This document shows, piece by piece, positions 1 through 5,493 of a stretch of 6,945 bases of DNA. Under the pieces are notes generated by a model, which saw only the letters and a program-made list of their open reading frames with translations, made no database searches and was not told the origin of the DNA. Each line of letters opens with the position of its first letter. The first letter of the stretch is position 1. The DNA lies in the NCBI GenBank assembly GCA_027031025.1, contig JALVEJ010000299.1, positions 1 through 6,945 on the forward strand. Reading direction: 5' to 3'. The translations under genes were made by a program, and so were the position numbers. The stretch comes from Flavobacteriales bacterium. Its GTDB lineage: Bacteria; Bacteroidota; Bacteroidia; Flavobacteriales; Flavobacteriaceae.

Positions 1-851
1 ACCGTGGAATAGCGCTTAACCGGTTTAAAGAGGAAATTTAGAAACAGTAATAAAATGCCAATATGTAAACCGGAAATGGCTAAAATATGCACCGTTCCGG
101 TGGCTTGAAAGTTTTGGTATATATCCGGCGATAAGGCTTGTCGTTCGCCCAAAAGCAATGCGGTTTCCAAACCAAAAGTTTTCGGACTCAGGTGTTTTTT
201 TAACCGGTTTTTGATTTGCGTTTTGAACTTTGAAATGCGATACAGCCAATTTTTGTGTCCGTTAGGCAAAATTTTATAACCGGCATTTTTTAAGTTTATC
301 TGATGGTATATGCCGTGGTGTTTTAAAAAATTCCGGTAATTGAATCCGAAGGGATTAAGAGGCTTGGGAATTTTTTGGATATGATTTTTGTCAGCAAGTA
401 GTTGAATTGTTTCTCCAATATGAGGTTTTTTTTCGTTATTAGGAATTTTTAACAACATTTTACCCGTCGCCCGGTGTTGATTAATTTGTTGCACACCGGC
501 ATAAAAATTATGATAAGAACCGGTCGGTTTTATTTCTTTTAAAATATTTAAAACCAATGCATTATTGGGTTTTATGTAGTGTTGAAAATGTTGAAGCTGA
601 TTTTCTGGTTGGTGGATTCCGCTTAATATTTGTCCTAAAATGCCAGTTGTTAAAGCCAATAAAACCGGAATGATTTTGAGTTTTTTTATCCGTTTGTTTT
701 GGTAAATGTGTAGTATTGACAATCCGCCGATGCTTCCTATGAATACTGGAATACTATATTGTATGGAAATGGGCCATAAATTGTAGCTTGCAATGCCTAA
801 CATCAAGCACACACTGAGAAATATAACCGGAAAACGAGACCATATTTTCAA
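1..851 (-). CDS. comEC: ComEC/Rec2-family DNA internalisation channel protein, C-terminal part beyond the window
   Basis: Inner-membrane protein that in the ComEC family carries single-stranded DNA into the cytoplasm during natural transformation. The frame is open from a stop at 960-962 to the window edge. Counting from TTG at 849-851, I see membrane segments near residues 7-24 (RFPVIFLSVCLMLGIASYN), 33-51 and 59-78. An OB-fold-like DUF4131 region follows, with the family motif NPFGFNYRNFLKHHGIYH from residue 166. Then comes the start of the Competence domain: GERQALSPD near 235 and HILAISGLHIG at 255-265, the family hallmark. The rest of that domain and any metallo-beta-lactamase-like domain lie outside. 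No ATG is in frame before codon 17, which falls inside the first membrane helix. I chose TTG at 851 because it gives a normal start (MKIWSRFPVIF); TTG at 875 is an alternative. The family call is firm; the start is uncertain. Confidence 0.93.
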   Translation of the reverse strand, partial: MKIWSRFPVIFLSVCLMLGIASYNLWPISIQYSIPVFIGSIGGLSILHIYQNKRIKKLKIIPVLLALTTGILGQILSGIHQPENQLQHFQHYIKPNNALVLNILKEIKPTGSYHNFYAGVQQINQHRATGKMLLKIPNNEKKPHIGETIQLLADKNHIQKIPKPLNPFGFNYRNFLKHHGIYHQINLKNAGYKILPNGHKNWLYRISKFKTQIKNRLKKHLSPKTFGLETALLLGERQALSPDIYQNFQATGTVHILAISGLHIGILLLFLNFLFKPVKRYST

Positions 852-1152
852 AACAGGATAACAACTTTTTGTCAAAGTTAATGATTTTATAAAAATTAGC
901 CAATGTTTAGTAAAAAAATTTAACTCAATGTTATAAATATCTATAATCAAACTTTGAATTTATTAAAAAATTAGTCTTCTATAAAACCTTTCGTTTAGCT
1001 CAAACAGCAGATTGTCCTTTACGTCCGTTCCACTCAAATTTTACGGAAAACCTTCGTATGGCGGGAGTAATGATCGCAGAGTACAAGTGTTTTTCTTACT
1101 TTTTGAGGTAAGATTTTAGTTTTTCAATTACTTCGTAACATGTGCTTTTCTG
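852..1152. other. Intergenic region upstream of comEC, no gene seen
   Basis: About 300 bases with stops in all frames and no recognisable protein. A short hairpin AACTTT/AAAGTT (863-868 with 874-879) lies just upstream of the proposed comEC start. A second short stem, TCTTAC/GTAAGA, occurs near 1093-1112. I found no convincing Bacteroidota promoter (TTG/TAnnTTTG pair) for comEC. The segment around 1010-1080 is less AT-rich than its flanks but codes for nothing I recognise. Confidence 0.5.
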
Positions 1153-1320
1153 CTAGTGTCATGTCAAGTGTGTTATGACGCATAAGCCGAAGTTATTTTT
1201 GTGGAGAGTAAGGCATAAAATTTTCAGCATAGCCGTAGCTATGGTTAAAATTTTTAACGCAGCTATCTGCAAAAAGAACAAGTGCTTGGTATGACAATAT
1301 TATGCTTGACAGGACACTAG
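1153..1320. repeat. 168-bp long-palindrome element A (MITE-like)
   Basis: The terminal inverted repeats CTAGTGTCATGTCAAG (1153-1168) and CTTGACAGGACACTAG (1305-1320) match at 15 of 16 positions. The symmetry continues inward with mismatches to a perfect central hairpin, CATAGC-CGTA-GCTATG (1228-1243), centred on the element. A second small hairpin, GCAG/CTGC, is at 1259-1270. No coding capacity is visible. The core (AAGGCA at 1210, ATAGCC...GTAGCTAT, TTTAACG at 1253) is shared with the element at 5330-5493, although the outer arms differ. The ends carry CTAG, so a TA target duplication (as in IS630/mariner-type elements) is possible but not shown. The element separates the unknown membrane-gene pair from comEC. 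It could act as a dispersed repeat, a mini-transposon remnant or an RNA hairpin. Confidence 0.8.
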
Positions 1321-1327
1321 GTGTGTG

Positions 1328-1352
1328 CCGTCGGTGGCAGAGACCTCGACGG
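1328..1352 (-). other. Stem-loop just downstream of the membrane-gene pair
   Basis: CCGTCG (1328-1333) and CGACGG (1347-1352) form a perfect 6-bp GC-rich stem around a 13-base loop, starting five bases beyond the stop of the upstream gene. A T-run does not follow on the minus strand (the next bases are CACACACC), so it is not a canonical intrinsic terminator. Its position suggests 3'-end formation or mRNA stability. Confidence 0.35.
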
Positions 1353-1357
1353 AGCGG

Positions 1358-1903
1358 TTAATCCTCCTCATTTAATAACTCTTCAAGTGCTATAATAGCT
1401 TCTTGGGTTAAATGTTGCTTATCCGACAATTTATCTAAAAGCTCTTTTTTTGTCAAATTTTTGAATTTTTCTTTATAAAAAGATTTATCGAGCTTAGAAG
1501 CTTTATTTTTTGTTTTTTTGATAAATATTAGGCTGCTGTAAATTTTTAAAAACCAAATTGTTAAGATTAAAGCAATCAACTCAATGCTGAAAAATTTATT
1601 GCCAAGATAAAAATTTAAATAAGACAACTTTATAATTCCAAATAAAGTTAATAGTAAAAAAATCAGCAAAAGGTGTTTATACAATGACCTCAAAAAGAAA
1701 AAAGAAATATTTATCACTAATAAAAATATGGCGCTAACAAGCAAAGTTGGTTCTATAAATGCGCCCATGATTAATAATGAGATTAAAGAAACTAGCATAA
1801 TACCATCTATTGTCAGCAATAATGCTAATTCTCGCCTGTGGTTTATTGGTTTATTCTGGATTGATGTTGTTGATGTTGATTTTTTTGTAGGCTGAACCAT
1901 CAT
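1358..1903 (-). CDS. Hypothetical four-helix integral membrane protein
   Basis: 181 residues; I do not recognise the family. The N terminus is polar and Ser/Thr/Lys-rich (residues 1-25). Four hydrophobic segments follow at about 26-49, 53-71, 77-98 and 104-128. The soluble tail (130-181) is strongly charged and probably helical, with KNLTKKELLDKLSDKQHLTQEAIIALEELLNE-type spacing (given here only as pattern). It resembles the short 'L..eEL...l.....y..eAi.aa..EL' tails found on many small Bacteroidota membrane proteins. The ATG at 1901-1903 overlaps the TGA of the preceding gene (ATGA), so the two are probably translationally coupled. A second ATG follows immediately. The gene is very AT-rich (127 G+C in 480 bases at 1381-1860), far below coaBC. 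That may reflect its hydrophobic composition or recent acquisition. Function unknown. Confidence 0.8.
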   Translation of the reverse strand: MMVQPTKKSTSTTSIQNKPINHRRELALLLTIDGIMLVSLISLLIMGAFIEPTLLVSAIFLLVINISFFFLRSLYKHLLLIFLLLTLFGIIKLSYLNFYLGNKFFSIELIALILTIWFLKIYSSLIFIKKTKNKASKLDKSFYKEKFKNLTKKELLDKLSDKQHLTQEAIIALEELLNEED

Positions 1904-2274
1904 TTTCTAAATCTATTAAAGTTTTTGATAGCAATATTTTGCTGTTTATTGTAAATTGCATAAATAATTCCCGGAATACCTAAAATAGACAGAATCATAT
2001 AAACCAGCATAACTGATTTAAACCAATAATTCTTAAATACATAAAAAACTGACAATGATAAAATCGAAAATATTATTAAAGATACTACTAAATTTTGGAA
2101 TAAAGATTTTTTTGCCTTAACACCATTCACATGGTATCGATTAGTTGTTTTACACTGAGGACAAGATAATTCAAACTCTTTTCCTTTTTCTTTTACTAAT
2201 TGCGCTCTATCAAGCGCTTTGGATTTTATAGGGATAGGTTTTTTACATTTTTTACAAATCACTTCTTTTTTCAT
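1900..2274 (-). CDS. Hypothetical small membrane protein with zinc-ribbon-like N terminus
   Basis: 124 residues; family not recognised. Two CxxC pairs (Cys7-Cys10 and Cys38-Cys41) in a basic, soluble N-terminal region look like a zinc ribbon of about 45 residues. Two hydrophobic helices follow at about 59-80 and 86-108, then a short basic tail. Both termini are predicted to face the same side, probably the cytoplasm given the lysine-rich ends. The start ATG at 2272-2274 has no Shine-Dalgarno sequence, as is usual in Bacteroidota. It overlaps the next gene by four bases, so the two form a unit. It lies 216 bp downstream of coaBC on the same strand and may have its own promoter. Sensor, assembly factor and stress protein are all possible; nothing in the sequence decides. 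Confidence 0.8.
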   Translation of the reverse strand: MKKEVICKKCKKPIPIKSKALDRAQLVKEKGKEFELSCPQCKTTNRYHVNGVKAKKSLFQNLVVSLIIFSILSLSVFYVFKNYWFKSVMLVYMILSILGIPGIIYAIYNKQQNIAIKNFNRFRK

Positions 2275-2490
2275 GACATTAATAATCTTGCACTTTTTTA
2301 ATCTATTTGCTTTTGATGTTCATTTATTTCGTTTGTATTTGTTTTTATTTTTTTTTGGTAAAATCTTATCTATGGATTAATTGAATTTTACAATGTAAAT
2401 AAATACTTAAACTTCTTTTCTATCGGGAGCATTTGTTTGAACAATGCAAAGTAAAGATAGGAAATTTTATGTCGTACTATCGCAATCTTT
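2275..2490. other. Intergenic region between coaBC and the zinc-ribbon gene, no gene seen
   Basis: 216 very AT-rich bases with no open frame of interest and no GC-rich hairpin plus T-run that would mark an intrinsic terminator after coaBC. It contains a candidate promoter at its coaBC end. On the minus strand an A-rich, T-poor tract (about 2325-2360) lies within the presumed 5' leader of the downstream gene. Confidence 0.5.
2452..2485 (-). promoter_or_regulatory. Candidate Bacteroidota promoter for the membrane-gene pair
   Basis: On the minus strand, TTG (2485-2483) is followed after 23 bases by TATCTTTA (2459-2452), one base off the TAnnTTTG -7 consensus. An overlapping TACTTTGCA comes next. 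The spacing is at the upper limit of the range accepted for Flavobacterium promoters. It would give a leader of roughly 170-180 bases. Weak evidence. Confidence 0.3.
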
Positions 2491-3693
2491 CTATTTATTA
2501 CTGGCTAACACCAAATCAAAAATATCTGCCGCTACATCTTTTTTATTTTTAAGCGGATAATCAATGATATCGCCTGTTTTTGTCAAAATACTGACTTTGT
2601 TGGTATCATGTTTAAAACCGGCATTTTTTTCGCGCAAGGAATTTAGGACAATAAAATCCAAATTTTTTTTATGCAATTTTTTCAAAGCATTGGCTTTTTC
2701 GTTTTCGGTTTCCATGGCAAAACCAATCAAAATTTGACGACCGTTTTTTTTTTGCCCCAACGCAGCCAATATATCTTTGGTTGCTTTAAGTTTCAGGCTC
2801 ATTGTGTCGCCGCTTTTTTTTATTTTTTCCGTAGCCGTTTGTTCCGGGGTAAAATCTGCTACTGCCGCTGCCATAACCGTAATATCGGCATTATCAAATT
2901 CTTTATGCACCGCTTCATACATTTGTGCGGCATTTTGAACGTTTATTGTTTTGATATTCGGGTGTGAAGTTTGTAAGTGGGTCGGTCCCAAAACCAAAAC
3001 GACTTCGGCACCGCGCTCGGCCGCTTCTTCCGCAATGGCAATCCCCATTTTACCACTCGAATGATTGCCTATAAACCGAACCGGATCAATAGATTCGTAA
3101 GTAGGACCCGCAGTCACCAAAACCTTTTTGCCGGTTAAGTCACTTTTTTTTTTAAAGAAGTCGTTGATGTGTGCAAAAATATTTTCAGGTTCTTCCATGC
3201 GTCCGTAGCCGGTCAATCCGCTTGCCAGCTCGCCTTCGGTTGCCGGTATAATGTCATAACCGTAAGTTTGTAGTTTTTTCAGATTGGCTTTGGTGGCGGG
3301 GTGTGCATACATATCCAAATCCATAGCCGGTGCTATCATTACCGGGCATTTGGCAGACATATACACTGCTAGCAAAAAATTATCTGCTTGGCCATGAGCC
3401 ATTTTGGCCAAAGTATTGGCGGTTACCGGTGCAAAAACCATTAAATCTGCCCACAAACCCAATGAAACATGATTGTTCCATGTACCTGTGTCATCTTTGA
3501 CAAAATCCGTCAAAACCGGTCGGCCCGATAAAGTTGCCAAGGTTACAGGCGTTACAAAATCATGAGCCGACTCCGTCATAATAACTTGAACATTGGCACC
3601 AGCTTTTCTGAGCAATCGCACCAGCATCGGAATTTTGTAAGCGGCAATGCCTCCGCTTATACCGATAATTATATTTTTGTCTTTAACAGACAC
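2491..3693 (-). CDS. coaBC: Bifunctional phosphopantothenoylcysteine decarboxylase / phosphopantothenate-cysteine ligase
   Basis: A cytoplasmic enzyme of coenzyme A synthesis. The CoaB domain couples 4'-phosphopantothenate to cysteine using CTP; the FMN-dependent CoaC domain decarboxylates the product to 4'-phosphopantetheine. It is 400 residues, full length. CoaC (about 1-180) has IGISGGIAAYK (10-20), the catalytic His75 in NHVSLGLWADL, and the substrate clamp APAMDLDMY (121-129), with Asp125 where E. coli has Asn. The CoaB domain (about 188-398) has VTAGPTYESIDPVR, N210 followed by HSSGKMG, MAAAVADF (274-281) and the CTP-site KIKK (290-293). E. coli Cys158 has no Cys counterpart here (LASGLTGYGRM). 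The start is GTG (3693-3691), three bases after the rpoZ stop, with an in-frame stop just upstream. Two A10 runs lie in the coding strand (2744-2753 and 3144-3153). Confidence 0.99.
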   Translation of the reverse strand: MSVKDKNIIIGISGGIAAYKIPMLVRLLRKAGANVQVIMTESAHDFVTPVTLATLSGRPVLTDFVKDDTGTWNNHVSLGLWADLMVFAPVTANTLAKMAHGQADNFLLAVYMSAKCPVMIAPAMDLDMYAHPATKANLKKLQTYGYDIIPATEGELASGLTGYGRMEEPENIFAHINDFFKKKSDLTGKKVLVTAGPTYESIDPVRFIGNHSSGKMGIAIAEEAAERGAEVVLVLGPTHLQTSHPNIKTINVQNAAQMYEAVHKEFDNADITVMAAAVADFTPEQTATEKIKKSGDTMSLKLKATKDILAALGQKKNGRQILIGFAMETENEKANALKKLHKKNLDFIVLNSLREKNAGFKHDTNKVSILTKTGDIIDYPLKNKKDVAADIFDLVLASNK

Positions 3694-3696
3694 GGT

Positions 3697-4038
3697 TTAT
3701 TTAAACTCTTTGTATTCATCTTCTGACAAATCTTGCCAGTAAATTTTGCCTTCCAACCATTCTTGTAGCGCAATGGCCGTAGGTTTGGGCAAACGTTCAT
3801 AAAAACGTGAAATATCAATCTGCTCTTTGTTTTCAAAAATTTCGGCCAACGAATCTTGGTCGGTTTCAAATTCTTTCAGTTTTTTTAGCAATTCGTCCTT
3901 CAATTCTTTATTAATTTCCTCCGCCCGTTTAGCAATAATTTTTATGGCTTTATAAATATTTCGGGTCGGTTCTTTAACTTTTTTCCTGTCGTAGGTAATA
4001 GTTGTTAATGGTGCTTTGGTTTTTTTTAAATCTGCCAT
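3697..4038 (-). CDS. rpoZ: RNA polymerase omega-like subunit (Rpb6 family, Bacteroidota type)
   Basis: A small RNA polymerase subunit that helps assemble and stabilise the beta' subunit. It has 113 residues, normal for the Bacteroidota form, which is often annotated as RNA polymerase Rpb6. Recognisable parts are the N-terminal DLKKTKAPLTTITYD, NIYKAIKIIAKRAEEIN (helix with the conserved I..RA.qi pattern), an acidic middle ending in FENKEQIDISRFYE, and RLPKPTAIALQEWLEGKIYW, the strongest family signature. It is the middle gene of the bamD-rpoZ-coaBC cluster, 47 bases after bamD and 3 bases before coaBC, so almost certainly co-transcribed. The leader is A-rich with no Shine-Dalgarno sequence. 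The family assignment rests on recalled Bacteroidota homologues. Confidence 0.95.
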   Translation of the reverse strand: MADLKKTKAPLTTITYDRKKVKEPTRNIYKAIKIIAKRAEEINKELKDELLKKLKEFETDQDSLAEIFENKEQIDISRFYERLPKPTAIALQEWLEGKIYWQDLSEDEYKEFK

Positions 4039-4085
4039 AGTCTATATTGATTTGTTGTTATTTAGTTCTAATGTTTTTCAAGAAT

Positions 4086-4898
4086 TTATTTGGTGCTGAC
4101 TTCATTTGCTTGCTTGTCATTCAAGGCTTTTTGCAATTTGTCATACAGCTTTTTTGCCTTGGTTTTCAACTCGTCATCTTTGCTTTTTTGCACAAAATTT
4201 TGATAATATTGTATAGCGGTTCTCAAACGCTCCGCTTTTTTTGATTCTACACTATTCAAGGCCAAATCGCCGGCAGCTTTAAACCTGTAAAACAAAGCCT
4301 TTTCCTTCAAGTAAGACCCCGGATAATCTACTAAATAGTTGTTAAATGCTCTGATTGCCGCTTTATAACGGTCTAAATCATAATACATTTTGGCTATTTC
4401 AAAATATTTACGTTCAAGTTTTCGCTGCAATTTCTCATTGATAGCATTGACCTCATCTTTGTATTTAGAGTAAGGATGTTTTTTTAAAAAACTATTAATT
4501 TCTTCAATAGCCCGCACCGTATAACTTTGGTCTTGCGAATACACCGGCGAAAGCGCCTCATAAGCTTTAACTATATAAAAATCAGCCTCTTCCGCCTTAG
4601 AGCTTTCAGGGTATAAACGGGTAAATTTTCTAAATTTCTCTCCCGCCGATTGCCAATATTTCATCTTATACAACGACATGGCATGCGCAAACAATAAACG
4701 TTGATACACCGGTTTGTGTTTATAAAACTTATCCACTTGTTCAAACAATTGGTCGGCTTTGTGATATTTGCCGGCTTCATACATTTTCCACGCCAGTTTA
4801 TACTTGGCTTGCAGGTCATTTCCATTATAAACTTTTTGAAATTCACCACAAGATGATAACAATAAAATACCTGCAAGTATAAAAATCAGTTTTTTCAT
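4086..4898 (-). CDS. bamD: Outer-membrane assembly lipoprotein BamD
   Basis: A lipid-anchored component of the BAM complex, which folds beta-barrel proteins into the outer membrane; it sits on the periplasmic face. It has 270 residues. The N terminus MKKLIFILAGILLLSSCGE is a lipoprotein signal with an LSSC lipobox, giving lipidated Cys17. Tetratricopeptide-type helical repeats follow: YKLAWKMYEAGKYHKADQLFE, the QSAGEKFRKFTRLYPESSKAEEA block, FLKKHPYSKYKDEV, and a later YYDLDRYKAAIRAFNNYLVDYP block, the usual BamD/YfiO pattern. It is the first gene of bamD-rpoZ-coaBC. The sequence around the start codon is duplicated (AAAAAACTGATTT on both sides, 18 bases apart). A candidate promoter and structured leader lie upstream. 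Confidence 0.96.
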   Translation of the reverse strand: MKKLIFILAGILLLSSCGEFQKVYNGNDLQAKYKLAWKMYEAGKYHKADQLFEQVDKFYKHKPVYQRLLFAHAMSLYKMKYWQSAGEKFRKFTRLYPESSKAEEADFYIVKAYEALSPVYSQDQSYTVRAIEEINSFLKKHPYSKYKDEVNAINEKLQRKLERKYFEIAKMYYDLDRYKAAIRAFNNYLVDYPGSYLKEKALFYRFKAAGDLALNSVESKKAERLRTAIQYYQNFVQKSKDDELKTKAKKLYDKLQKALNDKQANEVSTK

Positions 4899-4926
4899 TT
4901 AAATCAGTTTTTTTATTAATGTTGGC
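4896..4926 (-). repeat. Direct repeat spanning the bamD start codon
   Basis: AAAAAACTGATTT occurs twice on the minus strand with an 18-base period. The first copy is in the leader and ends in the TTTAA just before the ATG; the second (which continues past the interval given) encodes KKLIF at the start of the signal peptide. It looks like a small tandem duplication or slippage product. The first copy is followed by an in-frame TAA, so it does not extend the protein. Confidence 0.6.
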
Positions 4927-4929
4927 AAG

Positions 4930-5131
4930 TCTGCTTCCGCAAATCCGCCGCAATTAGCCACGCACACCGGGCTATCCATTTTAGTGTGTTCGTGTCAGCC
5001 ACACAAAGTATAGCCGTTTGTCGAGCTTCCTGCGGTCGCTGCCCTCCGGCTTGCTTTGTAAGTGTCTGCCACAACCACAGCTGTCATTCCTATCCCTCTT
5101 GCAAGAGAAGCGTCGCATTAAACAAACTTCC
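4930..5131 (-). ncRNA. Candidate structured RNA: GC-rich leader upstream of bamD or independent small RNA
   Basis: This non-coding block is much richer in G+C than its surroundings (97 of 180 bases at 4921-5100). On the minus strand it contains GGGATAGG near 5095 and GGATAGCCCGG near 4970-4980. Between them is a long stem: GTGGCAGACAC..ACAAAG (5072-5054) pairs with CTTTGTGTGGCTGACAC (5008-4992). Fifteen pairs form, with two isolated mismatches, G-A and A-G, and a two-base bulge. An inner AGCCG/CGGCT stem (5051-5047 with 5016-5012) closes the apical part. A further CACAC/GTGTG hairpin encloses GGATAGCCC. At its 5' end is the palindrome CTCTTGCAAGAG (5096-5107). I have the impression that GGGATAG...GGATAGCCCGG blocks recur in Flavobacteriia but cannot verify it; I cannot assign an Rfam family. 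Confidence 0.4.
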
Positions 5132-5137
5132 AATTTG

Positions 5138-5167
5138 CAAAAATAAGACTATTATATTACATAGCGA
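5138..5167 (-). promoter_or_regulatory. bamD: Candidate promoter for the structured RNA and bamD-rpoZ-coaBC
   Basis: TATTTTTG (5145-5138, minus strand) is a perfect match to the Bacteroidota -7 box TAnnTTTG. A near-match to the -33 TTTG (TTCG, within TTTCG) precedes it at 19 bases, the preferred spacing. Transcription would begin around 5131, run through the GC-rich folded block and reach the bamD ATG after about 230 bases. I found no closer promoter for bamD. Confidence 0.35.
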
Positions 5168-5266
5168 AATTTTATAAACTATCAATTGCAAATTTTGCCA
5201 CAAAATAACCCGAAAATCTCAAAAGTCAAGCCAAACTTTTGTTAAATTTCCAAATATAATCATTTC

Positions 5267-5279
5267 ACCCCTTAGGGGT
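5267..5279. repeat. Short palindrome ACCCC-TTA-GGGGT
   Basis: A perfect 5-bp inverted repeat with a 3-base loop between palindrome element B and the candidate bamD promoter. No T-run follows on either strand (only TTT on the plus strand), so a terminator role is doubtful. Confidence 0.4.
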
Positions 5280-5329
5280 TTAACAAGGCCTCAACCGGAT
5301 ACACGTTGCTTTTTAATATGTCAGGTTTT

Positions 5330-5493
5330 ATACCAAAAGGAATTGTATATTAGTCCAAAATAAATTGGAATATTTTTTTTCTGTATCAAGGCAAAAAACG
5401 CAGTTATAGCCGGTAGCTATAACGAGTATCTTTAACGAAGATACAGGAAAAAAGAAACGATTTATTGGACTAATATATAGTTGTTTTTGGTAT
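5330..5493. repeat. 164-bp long-palindrome element B (MITE-like)
   Basis: The outer arms 5330-5358 (ATACCAAAAG... to ...TTAGTCCAA) and 5465-5493 match as inverted repeats at 25 of 29 positions. The symmetry continues inward through AATAAAT, a T-rich stretch and CTGTATC. The centre has two adjacent perfect hairpins: GTTATAGC-CGGTA-GCTATAAC (5403-5423) and GTATCTT-TAACG-AAGATAC (5426-5444). No coding capacity. The core AAGGCA (5388) to TTTAACG (5431) spans 43 bp, the same distance as in element A, with the same ATAGCC...GTAGCTAT centre, while the arms are unrelated. It lies between the 3' end of rarA and bamD, where the RNA hairpins could also help to end rarA transcripts. I see no clear target-site duplication. 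Confidence 0.82.

Noticed and set aside
25..249. Minus-strand 74-codon frame
   Set aside because: It is out of frame with comEC, whose hallmark HILAISGLHIG is in the other frame over the same bases.
1042..1126. About 24 open codons on the minus strand ending in a CDHYSRHTKVFRK-like peptide
   Set aside because: Bounded by stops on both sides, without a start codon or recognisable family; likely chance.
1096..1152. Short minus-strand stretch reading QKSTCYEVIEKLKSYLKK then stop, abutting element A
   Set aside because: It reads like a protein C terminus, and an in-frame TAG is supplied by the element's end. But it is only 18 codons, and no matching sequence continues on the other side of the element, so an interrupted gene cannot be supported.
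1153..1320. Complete insertion sequence or CRISPR array
   Set aside because: No transposase frame lies between the inverted repeats, and no direct repeats with spacers occur anywhere in the window.
2671..2967. Plus-strand 98-codon frame
   Set aside because: Antisense to coaBC, which is full length and has all family motifs; the peptide has no recognisable features.
5096..5107. Perfect palindrome CTCTTGCAAGAG as a possible operator
   Set aside because: It lies within the presumed transcribed folded block and more likely forms a hairpin there; no known regulator site is recognised.
4986..5177. Plus-strand open frame encoding a cysteine-rich 63-residue peptide
   Set aside because: It lies inside the GC-rich folded block; the Cys/Ser-rich composition follows from base-paired GC-rich sequence and no family is recognisable. 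An RNA or repeat explanation fits better.
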